From Nocardia exalbida NBRC 100660 (GTDB lineage: Bacteria > Actinomycetota > Actinomycetes > Mycobacteriales > Mycobacteriaceae): a stretch of 64,000 nt of DNA. Both the position numbers and the translations under genes were made by a program. The stretch lies in contig NZ_BAFZ01000164.1 in the NCBI RefSeq assembly GCF_000308575.1, positions 1 through 64,000 on the forward strand, in the 5' to 3' direction. This document shows, in pieces, positions 7,078 through 14,545 of the stretch (positions within the stretch are counted from its first letter, which is position 1; every line of letters starts with the position of its first letter). The notes under the pieces were generated by a model. The model was not told the DNA's origin. It worked only from the letters and a program-made list of their open reading frames with translations, and searched no databases.

Positions 7078-9489
7078 GTGCACGGTGACGCCCAGCAAGC
7101 AGCACAACGGTATTACGAGCAGCTGCGGGCGGCACTGGAGGAGCCCGAGCCCGGCGATCTCGCCGGCGCCGACCTGGCCGAATTCGAGACCAGGGCTGCG
7201 GAGCTCCTCGAACGGATCCTGCGGGACTACGCGGCTCCCGGGGTCACCCCGGAGATACGGGCGGAGGCGGAGCGGGTGGTCGCCCAGTTCATGCGCGGTC
7301 GCGCGGGCCGCCACGAGATCAAAGTCGAGCAGCTGAGCAGAATCCAGGACCGGATCGAAGCGGCCATTCCGACCATGTTCCCGGACGGCTTGCCCCGGCT
7401 CGGCGGGCGCCCGTTGGTGCGTCCGCTGCGAACCGGGCAGCTCAATGCCGTGTGCACGCTGACACCTGGACACTCGGATGCCTACCTGGTGCTCGTCGAG
7501 GACCAGATGGAGGAGTTCTGGCACAAGCTGAGCGCGGCAGTCGCCTGGGCGATCCCGCGCGGCCCTGTGCACGACGGACATCTGCGCGACTATCAGCTCG
7601 GCGTGTCCGGCGTGACCGAACGGATCGAGTCCGATCCGGATGTCCTCGCTCGTTTCGTCGACGCCGTCACCGGTTACGCGGTGACCGGCCGGTTCGATCG
7701 GACCGAGTCCTATCCCATGCTGCCTCCGGGCTACCTCAACTTCGCGAACATGTTGGGACAGTCCCTGGAGAACTTCGTGATCGGCCACGAATACGGGCAC
7801 ATCCTGTTCGGCCATCTGCACAAGACGGCGTCGAGCCGAGGTGTCCTGCCGATCGACGACGTCAGCACGCTGACCTACTCGTGGAAGCAGGAGCTCGAAG
7901 CCGACTTCATCGGCATGGGCCTGGCGATCAACTGCACCGACGCGTATCCGGTCGAGTTGAGTTTTCTGGGCATCAGCCTGTTCTTCGACGCCCTGGACGT
8001 CATGGATCGAGCGGTGTCCCTGCTGGAAACCGGTGACGAGAACGTCCGCCAGCTGGGCTCGCACCCACCGTCATATCTGCGCAGGCGGCGAATGCGGGAG
8101 TCGCTCGAGCAGCTGGCTCGCGTCGACGGCACGGACGAGCGGGAGAAGGCCGAACGGTTCCGGGCGGCGCTGAAGAACGCCGAGATTCAGGCGGACGTCG
8201 TGCGTCTGCTGTGGGAACGCACGCGACCACGCCTGCTGGACCTGCGCGAGCGTGGCGTGCGGCCGGCGCACACCTGGCGAACCATCCCGAAAGAAGCGCC
8301 TACGCCCGGCCCCCCGCTCGATCCGGGGTCGCTACACCCCGAGGAAGCCGCGTCGCACTACTACCGGAATCTGCTGGCGCGGACCGATGCCTTGCTCGGC
8401 GCCCGCGCTCGGGTCGACCCAGCCGCTCTGGGAACCGAACTCGATCGCTTCCTCCGCGTCGAGCGAGCCGACGATCCGCGAGCGGCGACGGTGCATCTGG
8501 GGCGCGATCCGCGGGACGTCGGCGACCTGTTCGCCGAGGTGCTGGGCTGGACCGAGAGTGCGTTGCAGGCCGAGGTGGCCGAATTCCCCCGCCCGCTCGT
8601 CGGCCACCTCCGGACGGGTCGGCTCGACGCGGTGCTCGCACCCGTGCCGGGCCATTGGGACGCTCGGGGCACCTGCCTGATGCTCATCGAAGACGAGCTG
8701 TCGCTGTTCGCGTTCAAGTTGGGTGAAGCAGTCCTGTCGGTCCTGCCGCAGCGGCGCACCGATGCGAGCGGTCGAACCAGCTTCTCCTTCGACGAGTCCG
8801 CCGCGGCCGAGCGATTGGATGCCGATCCGACGCTCGCCGCGCGCTTCGCCGAAATCGTCAGCGTTTACGCCATGACCGGCAGCGTCGTCGGCCATGCGCT
8901 CGGCGGGCCGGCGGGTGGTCAGCTCGACTTCGCCGCGGACCTGCGTGATTTCCTCCTCCGTTTCGTCCTGGGGCGGGCGTACGCACACCTCCTCGTGCAC
9001 GCCCATGCAGCGCCGCCGCGCGCGGGAATGCTGCCGGTCCCCGATGTCGAATCACTCACCCACTCCTGGCAACAGGAATTCATGGCCGACGAGATCAGCT
9101 TGGGCATTCTCGCGACGGCCGGTTTCGGCGACGCCGACAACATCGACTTGGTAGGCGCCTTCCTGGGCATCGGCTTGTACTTCGATGTCGTGGACGTGAT
9201 GGATCGCGCGTTGTCGCTGCTGGAGACCGGCGAGGAGCAGGCTCGTCAACTCGGTTCCCATCCGCCCTCGGACGCGCGAAGGCGACGGCTGAGTGAGCTT
9301 CTGGTCACGAGCGCCGAATCGACACGCCCGGTGATCGGAGCAGCCGAGGCGCAGGGCCGGATCATTCGCCTGTTCTGGGACCGTGCCCGGCCGCGCCTGC
9401 TGGAACTGCACCGGCAAGGCGCACGTCCAGCGCCCATGTGGCGGACGATCCCGAAGGAGACGAATGCCGACCCCGCACGCGACCGGTAG
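7078..9489 (+). CDS. Tandem-duplicated zinc metallopeptidase, second copy inactive
   Basis: Encodes 803 residues starting with GTG immediately after the upstream stop. Residues ~1-415 and ~430-803 are two copies of one domain. Shared landmarks are LRTGQLNAV/LRTGRLDAV, LVEDQMEEFWHK/LIEDELSLFAFK, DVMDRA-SLLETG, RQLGSHPPS and MWRTIPKE/TWRTIPKE. The first copy carries HEYGH (H237-H241) with a downstream EL-EAD (E272...D276), a gluzincin-type zinc site like that of M48 peptidases. In the second copy the same place reads RAYAH (633-637), so a zinc ligand and the catalytic Glu are lost, although EFMAD (667-671) remains. No signal peptide is evident, so it is probably cytosolic. Paired with the one-helix membrane protein. 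Confidence 0.75.
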   Translation: MHGDAQQAAQRYYEQLRAALEEPEPGDLAGADLAEFETRAAELLERILRDYAAPGVTPEIRAEAERVVAQFMRGRAGRHEIKVEQLSRIQDRIEAAIPTMFPDGLPRLGGRPLVRPLRTGQLNAVCTLTPGHSDAYLVLVEDQMEEFWHKLSAAVAWAIPRGPVHDGHLRDYQLGVSGVTERIESDPDVLARFVDAVTGYAVTGRFDRTESYPMLPPGYLNFANMLGQSLENFVIGHEYGHILFGHLHKTASSRGVLPIDDVSTLTYSWKQELEADFIGMGLAINCTDAYPVELSFLGISLFFDALDVMDRAVSLLETGDENVRQLGSHPPSYLRRRRMRESLEQLARVDGTDEREKAERFRAALKNAEIQADVVRLLWERTRPRLLDLRERGVRPAHTWRTIPKEAPTPGPPLDPGSLHPEEAASHYYRNLLARTDALLGARARVDPAALGTELDRFLRVERADDPRAATVHLGRDPRDVGDLFAEVLGWTESALQAEVAEFPRPLVGHLRTGRLDAVLAPVPGHWDARGTCLMLIEDELSLFAFKLGEAVLSVLPQRRTDASGRTSFSFDESAAAERLDADPTLAARFAEIVSVYAMTGSVVGHALGGPAGGQLDFAADLRDFLLRFVLGRAYAHLLVHAHAAPPRAGMLPVPDVESLTHSWQQEFMADEISLGILATAGFGDADNIDLVGAFLGIGLYFDVVDVMDRALSLLETGEEQARQLGSHPPSDARRRRLSELLVTSAESTRPVIGAAEAQGRIIRLFWDRARPRLLELHRQGARPAPMWRTIPKETNADPARDR

Positions 9490-9701
9490 AGACATGACCA
9501 TCTGCTACTCGCCGGCACGGTAGTCACTGGTCGTCGAGTGGGCCGGACGCGTCGAACCGCTGAGGCAGCCGCCACCGGAGACGAGCCGGCCCCGCCGACG
9601 ACGCGCAGAGCAGCGAAATCAGCCGAAGACGACCATGAGCAGGCCGACCACACCGAACGCGGCCAGCGCCGGATCGGCCGGAGTCGTGCCCGCGGCGCCG
9701 C

Positions 9702-9848
9702 TTACGCGGGGGTGAACCGGGTGGGCAGCGACGCCAGACCGCGGATCACGACGTTCGGTTTGAATGCCGGTGTGTCCGAGCGTGATTCGATGTCGCGCAC
9801 CTTCCGCAGGTGGCCACCCGCCGTGCACGGTGAACATCGCGTTGATGG
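9702..9848 (-). pseudogene. Cytochrome P450 C-terminal stump
   Basis: A minus-strand frame ending at TAA 9702-9704 reads LRKVRDIESRSDTPAFKPNV followed by RGLASLPTRFTPA. This is the terminal strand region of actinobacterial P450s, which typically end in a GL--LPVRF-type motif. The heme-binding Cys motif and everything before it are absent. It lies just beyond the nitroreductase gene at the cluster border. The rest of 9490-9878 shows no gene, only a short hydrophobic tail frame around 9620-9700. Confidence 0.5.
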
Positions 9849-9878
9849 TGGCGGGGTTCAGGTCGCGTAAGTCGCGCA

Positions 9879-10487
9879 TCACACCGTGCTGACCACCTCC
9901 TCGTACTCCAGTCGCGGCGAGCGCGGGAACCACGCGTTCGGGCCCGGCTTGCCGATATTGACCACGACGAGGCCGGTGTGTTCGCCGCCCGGGAAGAAGT
10001 CCTCGTCCAGGCCCGCACCGTCGAAGCCGTTCATCGGGCCCGCCGCCAGCCCGGCGGCACGGACGCCGAGGATGAAGTAGCCGATCTGGATCAGAGCGTT
10101 GAAGCGCGCGGATTCGGCACGATAGTCGGCGTCGGCGAAGTAGTCTTTGGCCTCCGGCGCGTGCGGGAACACCTTGGGCAGGTTCTCGTGGAAATTCAGG
10201 TCGGCGGCCAGAATCGCCGACAGCGGCGCGGCGGCCGTCTTCGGCTTGTTGTTGTCGATCATGTGGGTGACCAGACGCGCCCTGGCCTCGGGGCTGCGCA
10301 CCAGAACGATCCGCAACGGTTGCTGGTTCATCGACGTCGGTCCGTATTTGACAAGCTCGTAGATTTCGCGGATCTGGTCGTCGGTGACCGGCTCGCCGGT
10401 GAAGGCGTTCGCCGTGCGGGCCTCCCGGAACAGCAGGTCCTGGGCGTCGGCGGCGAGTGTGAGCAAGGCCGGCTGAACGGAATTCAC
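9879..10487 (-). CDS. Nitroreductase-family FMN oxidoreductase (RutE-like)
   Basis: Encodes 202 residues. FREARTANAFTGEPVTDDQI at the start and YGPTSMNQQPLRIVLV are typical of the RutE/malonic-semialdehyde-reductase branch of the nitroreductase family, which binds FMN as a homodimer and uses NAD(P)H. The C-terminal part has GGEHTGLVVVNIGKPG. Length fits the family (about 195-200). It is downstream of the SnoaL-like gene on the same strand, with a 27-bp gap. In this setting it may reduce a polyketide intermediate or quinone, or be a neighbour without a role in the cluster. Confidence 0.85.
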   Translation of the reverse strand: MNSVQPALLTLAADAQDLLFREARTANAFTGEPVTDDQIREIYELVKYGPTSMNQQPLRIVLVRSPEARARLVTHMIDNNKPKTAAAPLSAILAADLNFHENLPKVFPHAPEAKDYFADADYRAESARFNALIQIGYFILGVRAAGLAAGPMNGFDGAGLDEDFFPGGEHTGLVVVNIGKPGPNAWFPRSPRLEYEEVVSTV

Positions 10488-10514
10488 AGGGTATCTCCTC
10501 GAATGCTGGTCGGA

Positions 10515-10934
10515 TCAGTCGTGGACGACGCGCCGCGACCGGGTCAGCAACGCGCCGTCGGCGCGGACGAGCACGTCGTGCACGACGCAGCTCGGCGCGA
10601 TCTCCGGCTTGCTGCCCGGGCGGATCTTCACCACCAGGCAGTAGGCGGTGGACACGATGGTCCCGTCGTCCTGCGGCTGCAGGTTGATCATGTTGAACCA
10701 ATGCCTGCGCTGCATCGGGTCGGTCTCGAAGCGCTTGTGGAACTCGACCAAGTCGGCGATGATCCCCGCCCTGGTCCGGGCGGGGGGAATGCCCGGTGTG
10801 TGCTCGAATTCCGCGTCCTCGGTGAAAGTCGCCGCGTAGCCGGGGATGTCGCGGTTGTCCAGCCGCTGCATCTGCTCGGCGTAGAACTGCTGGACCTCGG
10901 CGTACAACTCGGTGCGGCTGGCGACGGTGGTCAT
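10515..10934 (-). CDS. SnoaL-like / NTF2-fold protein
   Basis: Encodes 139 residues. The ATG at 10934 follows AGGAG and is preferred over an in-frame start 12 codons upstream. FYAEQMQRLDNRDIPGYAAT, FEHTPGIPP and HWFNMINLQPQ show the cone-shaped SnoaL/aromatic dioxygenase small-subunit fold. Such proteins in aromatic polyketide clusters act as cyclases, hydroxylases or accessory proteins. It is divergent from the ketoreductase gene, with a 173-bp shared promoter region. A role as a late cyclase or oxygenase-like tailoring protein is inferred. Confidence 0.75.
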   Translation of the reverse strand: MTTVASRTELYAEVQQFYAEQMQRLDNRDIPGYAATFTEDAEFEHTPGIPPARTRAGIIADLVEFHKRFETDPMQRRHWFNMINLQPQDDGTIVSTAYCLVVKIRPGSKPEIAPSCVVHDVLVRADGALLTRSRRVVHD

Positions 10935-11107
10935 GTTTGCTCCTGTGGTCGCGGCGGGGCTCGGCTGCAAGCCAGCGTGGTTCTCGCCGCTAGAGCCTCG
11001 GTTGAGCCGAGCCCCGCCGCGCGCGGTTGACCGGATCTATAGGACGCCGGTCGACCCTGGTGGTCGAGAAGCCCGGCGAGTTCGGAAGTTCGACCGATGG
11101 AGGAGTC

Positions 11108-11890
11108 ATGGCGGAAAATCGGCGCGTCGCGCTGGTCACCGGAGCGACCAGCGGAATGGGCCTGGAGATCACCAAAAACCTTGCCTCCCAAGGCATCGCG
11201 GTGTTCCTCTGCGCTCGCGATCAGCAACGGGTGACCGACACGGTGAAGAGCATGCAGGACGACGGTCACGAGGTGGACGGCACCGTCTGCGACGTCGCCG
11301 ACGCCGCGCAGGTCCGCGAGTACGTCGACGCGGGTGTGCGGCGCTACGGCCCGATCGACATTCTGATCAACAACGCGGGCCGCAGCGGTGGCGGCGTCAC
11401 CGCGCAGGTGCCCGACGAACTGTGGTTCGACGTGATCAACACCAACCTCAACAGCGTTTTCCTGATGACGAAGGCGGTGCTGAACGCGGGCGGCATGCTC
11501 GAACGCGGTAGCGGCCGCATCGTCAACATCGCCTCCACCGGCGGCAAACAGGGCGTGGTGCACGGCGCCCCGTACTCCGCGTCCAAGCACGGCGTGGTCG
11601 GCTTCACCAAGGCGCTCGGCCTCGAACTGGCCAAGTCCGGGATCACCGTGAACGCCGTGTGTCCCGGATTCGTGGAGACGCCGATGGCCGAGCGGGTGCG
11701 CGAGGTGTATTCGGGGCTGTGGGGCGTGGACACCGAGGAGGTGCACGCCCGCGTCAGCGCGCGGGTGCCCATCGGCCGCTACGTGCAGCCGTTCGAGGTG
11801 GCGGCGATGGTCGACTATCTGATCGGTCCCGGGGCGGGCGCCGTCACCGCGCAGGCGCTGAACGTCTGCGGCGGCCTGGGCAACTACTGA
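11108..11890 (+). CDS. Type II PKS ketoreductase (actIII-like)
   Basis: Encodes 260 residues of the SDR family. The NADPH loop is TGATSGMG (11-18), NNAGRSGGG (88-96) covers the region where the act enzyme has its PGG stereocontrol motif, and the catalytic pair is Tyr156/Lys160 in YSASK. VCPGFVETPMAERVR and GLGNY at the C-terminus are typical of C9 ketoreductases of aromatic PKS. The ATG at 11108 is preceded by GGAGGAG. It would reduce the C9 carbonyl of the nascent poly-beta-ketone. It leads a two-gene plus-strand unit with the biotin carrier gene. Confidence 0.92.
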   Translation: MAENRRVALVTGATSGMGLEITKNLASQGIAVFLCARDQQRVTDTVKSMQDDGHEVDGTVCDVADAAQVREYVDAGVRRYGPIDILINNAGRSGGGVTAQVPDELWFDVINTNLNSVFLMTKAVLNAGGMLERGSGRIVNIASTGGKQGVVHGAPYSASKHGVVGFTKALGLELAKSGITVNAVCPGFVETPMAERVREVYSGLWGVDTEEVHARVSARVPIGRYVQPFEVAAMVDYLIGPGAGAVTAQALNVCGGLGNY

Positions 11891-11905
11891 CAAGGAGTAA
11901 GGGCG

Positions 11906-12373
11906 ATGACCGCAGTGCAGGAGAACGCTCCCACCTTCGGACACGAGGACTATCTGCGGGTGCTGGAGGCCATCCAGACCGGCGCGTTGCAGTTGCTCGC
12001 GGGTTTCCCGCAGCAGCCGAGCGCGCTGCGCTTCCAGGTGGGAGAGGTGACCGTCGAGGCCGAGTGGGCGGCCGTGCCCGCCCCGGTCGCGGTGGCCGCG
12101 GTGGAAGCCGTCGCCGCACCGGAGGCGCCGGTGCTCGGCGCGACCGTGCGCGCGCCCAGCGTCGGCGTGTTCTATCGCTGCCCGGAGCCGGGTGCGGACC
12201 CGTTCGTCGAGGTCGGCGACCGGGTGAGCGCCGGGCAGCAGGTCGGCATCGTGGAGGCGATGAAATTGATGATCCCGGTGACAGCGCAGGCAGGCGTGAT
12301 CACCGGGATCCTCAAGGAAGACGGCGAACCGGTTCAATTCGATGAGCCCTTGTTCTCGTATTCAGCGGATTGA
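11906..12373 (+). CDS. accB: Acetyl-CoA carboxylase biotin carboxyl carrier protein
   Basis: Encodes 155 residues. An N-terminal helical region is followed by an Ala/Val/Pro-rich linker (~52-76) and a biotinyl domain. The biotinylation motif EAMKLM places biotin on Lys120. It follows the ketoreductase gene by 15 bp with AGGAG before the ATG. Together with the fused carboxyltransferase and the biotin carboxylase at 20.6-23.6 kb it forms a complete ACC within the polyketide cluster, which would supply malonyl-CoA extender units. Its 3' end overlaps the convergent lipocalin-like gene by 40 bp. Confidence 0.93.
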   Translation: MTAVQENAPTFGHEDYLRVLEAIQTGALQLLAGFPQQPSALRFQVGEVTVEAEWAAVPAPVAVAAVEAVAAPEAPVLGATVRAPSVGVFYRCPEPGADPFVEVGDRVSAGQQVGIVEAMKLMIPVTAQAGVITGILKEDGEPVQFDEPLFSYSAD

Positions 12374-12768
12374 CAGTGCGTTTCGGGCGGGCGGCTGCGG
12401 CGCCAGGTGAGTACCCGGCGTTGCGTCCGCCCGCCGACCCGCGCGGCGCCGATCAGCGTCAGCACGTCTGCGTTCAGCGACATCTGCCGCACCTGCTCGG
12501 TCCGCGCCCAGGCGGGGTTGGAGCAGACGCTGATCGCGTGCACCACCTCCGCGCCGGTGCGCCGCCAGGTGCCCGCGTACCCCATGAACGGGGTGGCTCC
12601 CTGAGTTCCGTCCGTGCGCATCATGCTCACCGACATGTAGCCGTGCGCGCCGTAGATCAGCAGGCCGCGCGGCGCGTCGCCCAGTGGCCCCTCGCTGGTG
12701 ACGCCCTGGTCGTCGATGTCGTAGTAGGACACCAGTTCCCAGGTGCCGACAAGATCGGTTGCGTTCAT
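12334..12768 (-). CDS. Lipocalin-like domain protein
   Basis: Encodes 144 residues from ATG 12768. The pattern DLVGTWELVSYYDIDDQG, PRGLLIYGAHGYMSV and YAGTWRR is that of the small lipocalin-like family (Lipocalin_5) often found beside aromatic polyketide genes. These beta-barrels bind hydrophobic ligands; some are proposed cyclase helpers. The last ~13 codons overlap accB antisense. Upstream codons in the same frame (starting MIRAAAA) are less likely to be used. Role in the pathway is unproven. Confidence 0.75.
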   Translation of the reverse strand: MNATDLVGTWELVSYYDIDDQGVTSEGPLGDAPRGLLIYGAHGYMSVSMMRTDGTQGATPFMGYAGTWRRTGAEVVHAISVCSNPAWARTEQVRQMSLNADVLTLIGAARVGGRTQRRVLTWRRSRPPETHCQSAEYENKGSSN

Positions 12769-12797
12769 GACACCGACGATGGCCGCCGCCGCTCTAA

Positions 12798-13292
12798 TCA
12801 CGCTGTAGCCGCTCGGACGGCGAAGCGGTGACTGATCCGCACCAGCTGCCAGACGACGTCCAGCTCCTCGCGATCACGCGGCCCATACACCATCACCAGG
12901 GTCCCCGGCAGGTATCCCTGCCGAGCCATCGGGTGCGCCTCCGCCCACCCCTGTCCAACCGCCTGTGCGACCACGTCTTCCGGTAGGCACATGTGCAGGC
13001 TGCCGTCCCCGCGCCCGTGCAGGTGGGCGAATTCGGTGCCCGCGAGATACGCCTCGGCGGGCCCCTGGGCGATCGTCGGCCGCAGGTGCAGTGCCCGGGT
13101 GTCGGGCAGGGAGACGCCGCTGCGCCCGAGCAGAACGCCGTCGAGCGTGGTCATCCGCGACCACAGCTGCTCTTGCAGTTCGGCGGGCGCGATCTGGTCG
13201 AGCTGCTGGTGCGGATTGTGCGCACGGGTGCGCGGCCGATCGCCGGAGCGCCGCGGCAGATCCAGCCGGCCGTCCACCGTTGTCGTCGTCAT
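12798..13292 (-). CDS. Luciferase-domain (DUF5519-type) protein
   Basis: Encodes 164 residues. The C-terminal half has HLHGRGDGSLHMCLPEDVV, GWAEAHPMA and VMVYGPRDREELDVVWQLV, the signature of the small luciferase-domain family named for similarity to part of bacterial or dinoflagellate proteins; its members have no established reaction. It is divergently transcribed from the HxlR regulator, with a palindromic operator candidate between them, so it is the probable target of that regulator. Confidence 0.75.
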   Translation of the reverse strand: MTTTTVDGRLDLPRRSGDRPRTRAHNPHQQLDQIAPAELQEQLWSRMTTLDGVLLGRSGVSLPDTRALHLRPTIAQGPAEAYLAGTEFAHLHGRGDGSLHMCLPEDVVAQAVGQGWAEAHPMARQGYLPGTLVMVYGPRDREELDVVWQLVRISHRFAVRAATA

Positions 13293-13329
13293 GACTGTGC
13301 TCCCTTCGGATTTCGCATGCTCGCGACCC

Positions 13330-13351
13330 TTGGAAACACATTACTTTCCAA
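13330..13351. promoter_or_regulatory. Candidate HxlR operator
   Basis: A perfect 7-bp inverted repeat, TTGGAAA then 8 bp then TTTCCAA, lies in the 103-bp divergent region between the luciferase-domain gene and the HxlR gene. A second, looser repeat (TTACT, 13341-13345, and AGTAA, 13359-13363) overlaps it. HxlR proteins are dimers that bind such sites, often to control the divergent gene. Binding is inferred. Confidence 0.5.
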
Positions 13352-13395
13352 AGTATAGTAGTAACCAAGGGGAAAGTGACTTACTCGGAGGACGT

Positions 13396-13773
13396 ATGAC
13401 AACCGCGCCTGAGACGCCGGTAGACCCTTGTCCGATCACACCGGTCATCGACCTGGTGTTCGGCCGCTGGTCCACCCAGGTGCTCTGGGTACTCACCCAC
13501 GACGGCAAGCTGCGCTTCACCGAATTGCAACAGCGCATCCCCGGCCTGACGCCCAAGGTCCTCACCCAGCGCCTGCGCCAGCTCGAACGCGACGGACTGG
13601 TCGCGCGCACCTACCACCCCGAGGTCCCGCCGCGCGTCGAATACGAGGCGACCCCGCTGGCCAGAACGCTCACCCCGGTGTTCGGCAGCATCGTGACGTG
13701 GTCCTCCGAACACCTCGGCGAGGTCCTCGCGGCGCGCGCCGCCTTCGACTCGGGGGAGACTCGGGACCGATAG
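13396..13773 (+). CDS. HxlR-family winged-helix regulator
   Basis: Encodes 125 residues from ATG 13396, preceded by CGGAGGA. CPITPVIDLVFGRWSTQVLW, LRFTELQQRIPGLTPKVLTQ and RLRQLERDGLVARTYHPEVP form the HxlR winged helix, including the N-terminal Cys (Cys12) conserved in redox- or aldehyde-sensing members. The frame continues upstream but without a better ribosome site. Likely autoregulates and controls the divergent luciferase-domain gene. Confidence 0.9.
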   Translation: MTTAPETPVDPCPITPVIDLVFGRWSTQVLWVLTHDGKLRFTELQQRIPGLTPKVLTQRLRQLERDGLVARTYHPEVPPRVEYEATPLARTLTPVFGSIVTWSSEHLGEVLAARAAFDSGETRDR

Positions 13774-13781
13774 TCGACGGC

Positions 13782-14543
13782 CTACGGTGTCGGCGCCGGC
13801 CGAGTGGCGAGTTCGAGCAGGCATCCGGCCAACTCGCGCGGCATCGTGATCATGCAGTCGTGCCCGGTGGGGAGCACGTGGAGGCGGCCGGGAGGCAAAT
13901 CGGCGGGTGGCAGGGTGCGGGGCATGGCGGCGCGCATCGCTTTGAAGTCCTCGCCGCCTTCGCCGCAGTAGACGTGTGTCACCGGAATCGCCGCCAGCGC
14001 CTCGGGATTCGTCAGCTTCATCGGCTGCTGGAAGGTCTTCAGCGACTGCGGCGTCTGCATGGACGCCAGCCAGCTGAGATCGGGTTCCTCCGTGACGCCG
14101 TACAGTCCGCCGTCGCCCGCCGGTTCGGTTTGCGGCGGCACCAGCCAGCCGTCGCCGGTGGCGGCCGCCGCGGCGGCGAAGGCATCGACCATGCCCGGCA
14201 TGATGTCGGCCACCGCCTCGCCGTCGCGGGGCACGAAGGTGTCGATGTAGACCAGTTCGGCGATGCGGTCCGGCACGGCGTCGGCCAGCGCGGTGACGAC
14301 GATGCCGCCGTAGCTGTGACCGACCAGGACGACGTCGGTCAGGTCCGCGGCGGTGACGAGGTCGATCAGATCCTGAACGTGGGTGTCGAGCCCGACGTCT
14401 GCGGTGAGCAGGTGCGCGCGGTCGCCGAGGCCGACCAGCGAGGGGGCCAGGACGCGGTGGCCCGCGTCCTCCAGCGGCGGGGTCACCCGCTGCCAGACCC
14501 ATCCGCCGTGGAATGCGCCGTGAATGAGCAGGTAGGTCGACAC
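13782..14543 (-). CDS. Alpha/beta hydrolase (MhpC-type esterase)
   Basis: Encodes 253 residues. The opening LLIHGAFHGGWVWQRVTPPL supplies the oxyanion-hole HG motif, GHSYGG carries the nucleophile Ser, and the late His lies in LPTGHDCMI. This branch of small hydrolases includes polyketide-cluster esterases and plant methylesterase-like enzymes. It is the last gene of the polyketide operon, 2 bp after the monooxygenase stop. Possible roles are ester or lactone hydrolysis of an oxidised intermediate; the substrate cannot be read from the sequence. Confidence 0.88.
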   Translation of the reverse strand: MSTYLLIHGAFHGGWVWQRVTPPLEDAGHRVLAPSLVGLGDRAHLLTADVGLDTHVQDLIDLVTAADLTDVVLVGHSYGGIVVTALADAVPDRIAELVYIDTFVPRDGEAVADIMPGMVDAFAAAAAATGDGWLVPPQTEPAGDGGLYGVTEEPDLSWLASMQTPQSLKTFQQPMKLTNPEALAAIPVTHVYCGEGGEDFKAMRAAMPRTLPPADLPPGRLHVLPTGHDCMITMPRELAGCLLELATRPAPTP

Positions 14544-14545
14544 GA

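Noticed and set aside
10931..12337. 468-codon minus-strand frame over the ketoreductase and accB
   Set aside because: Both genes on the plus strand have catalytic motifs and ribosome sites; the antisense frame has none.
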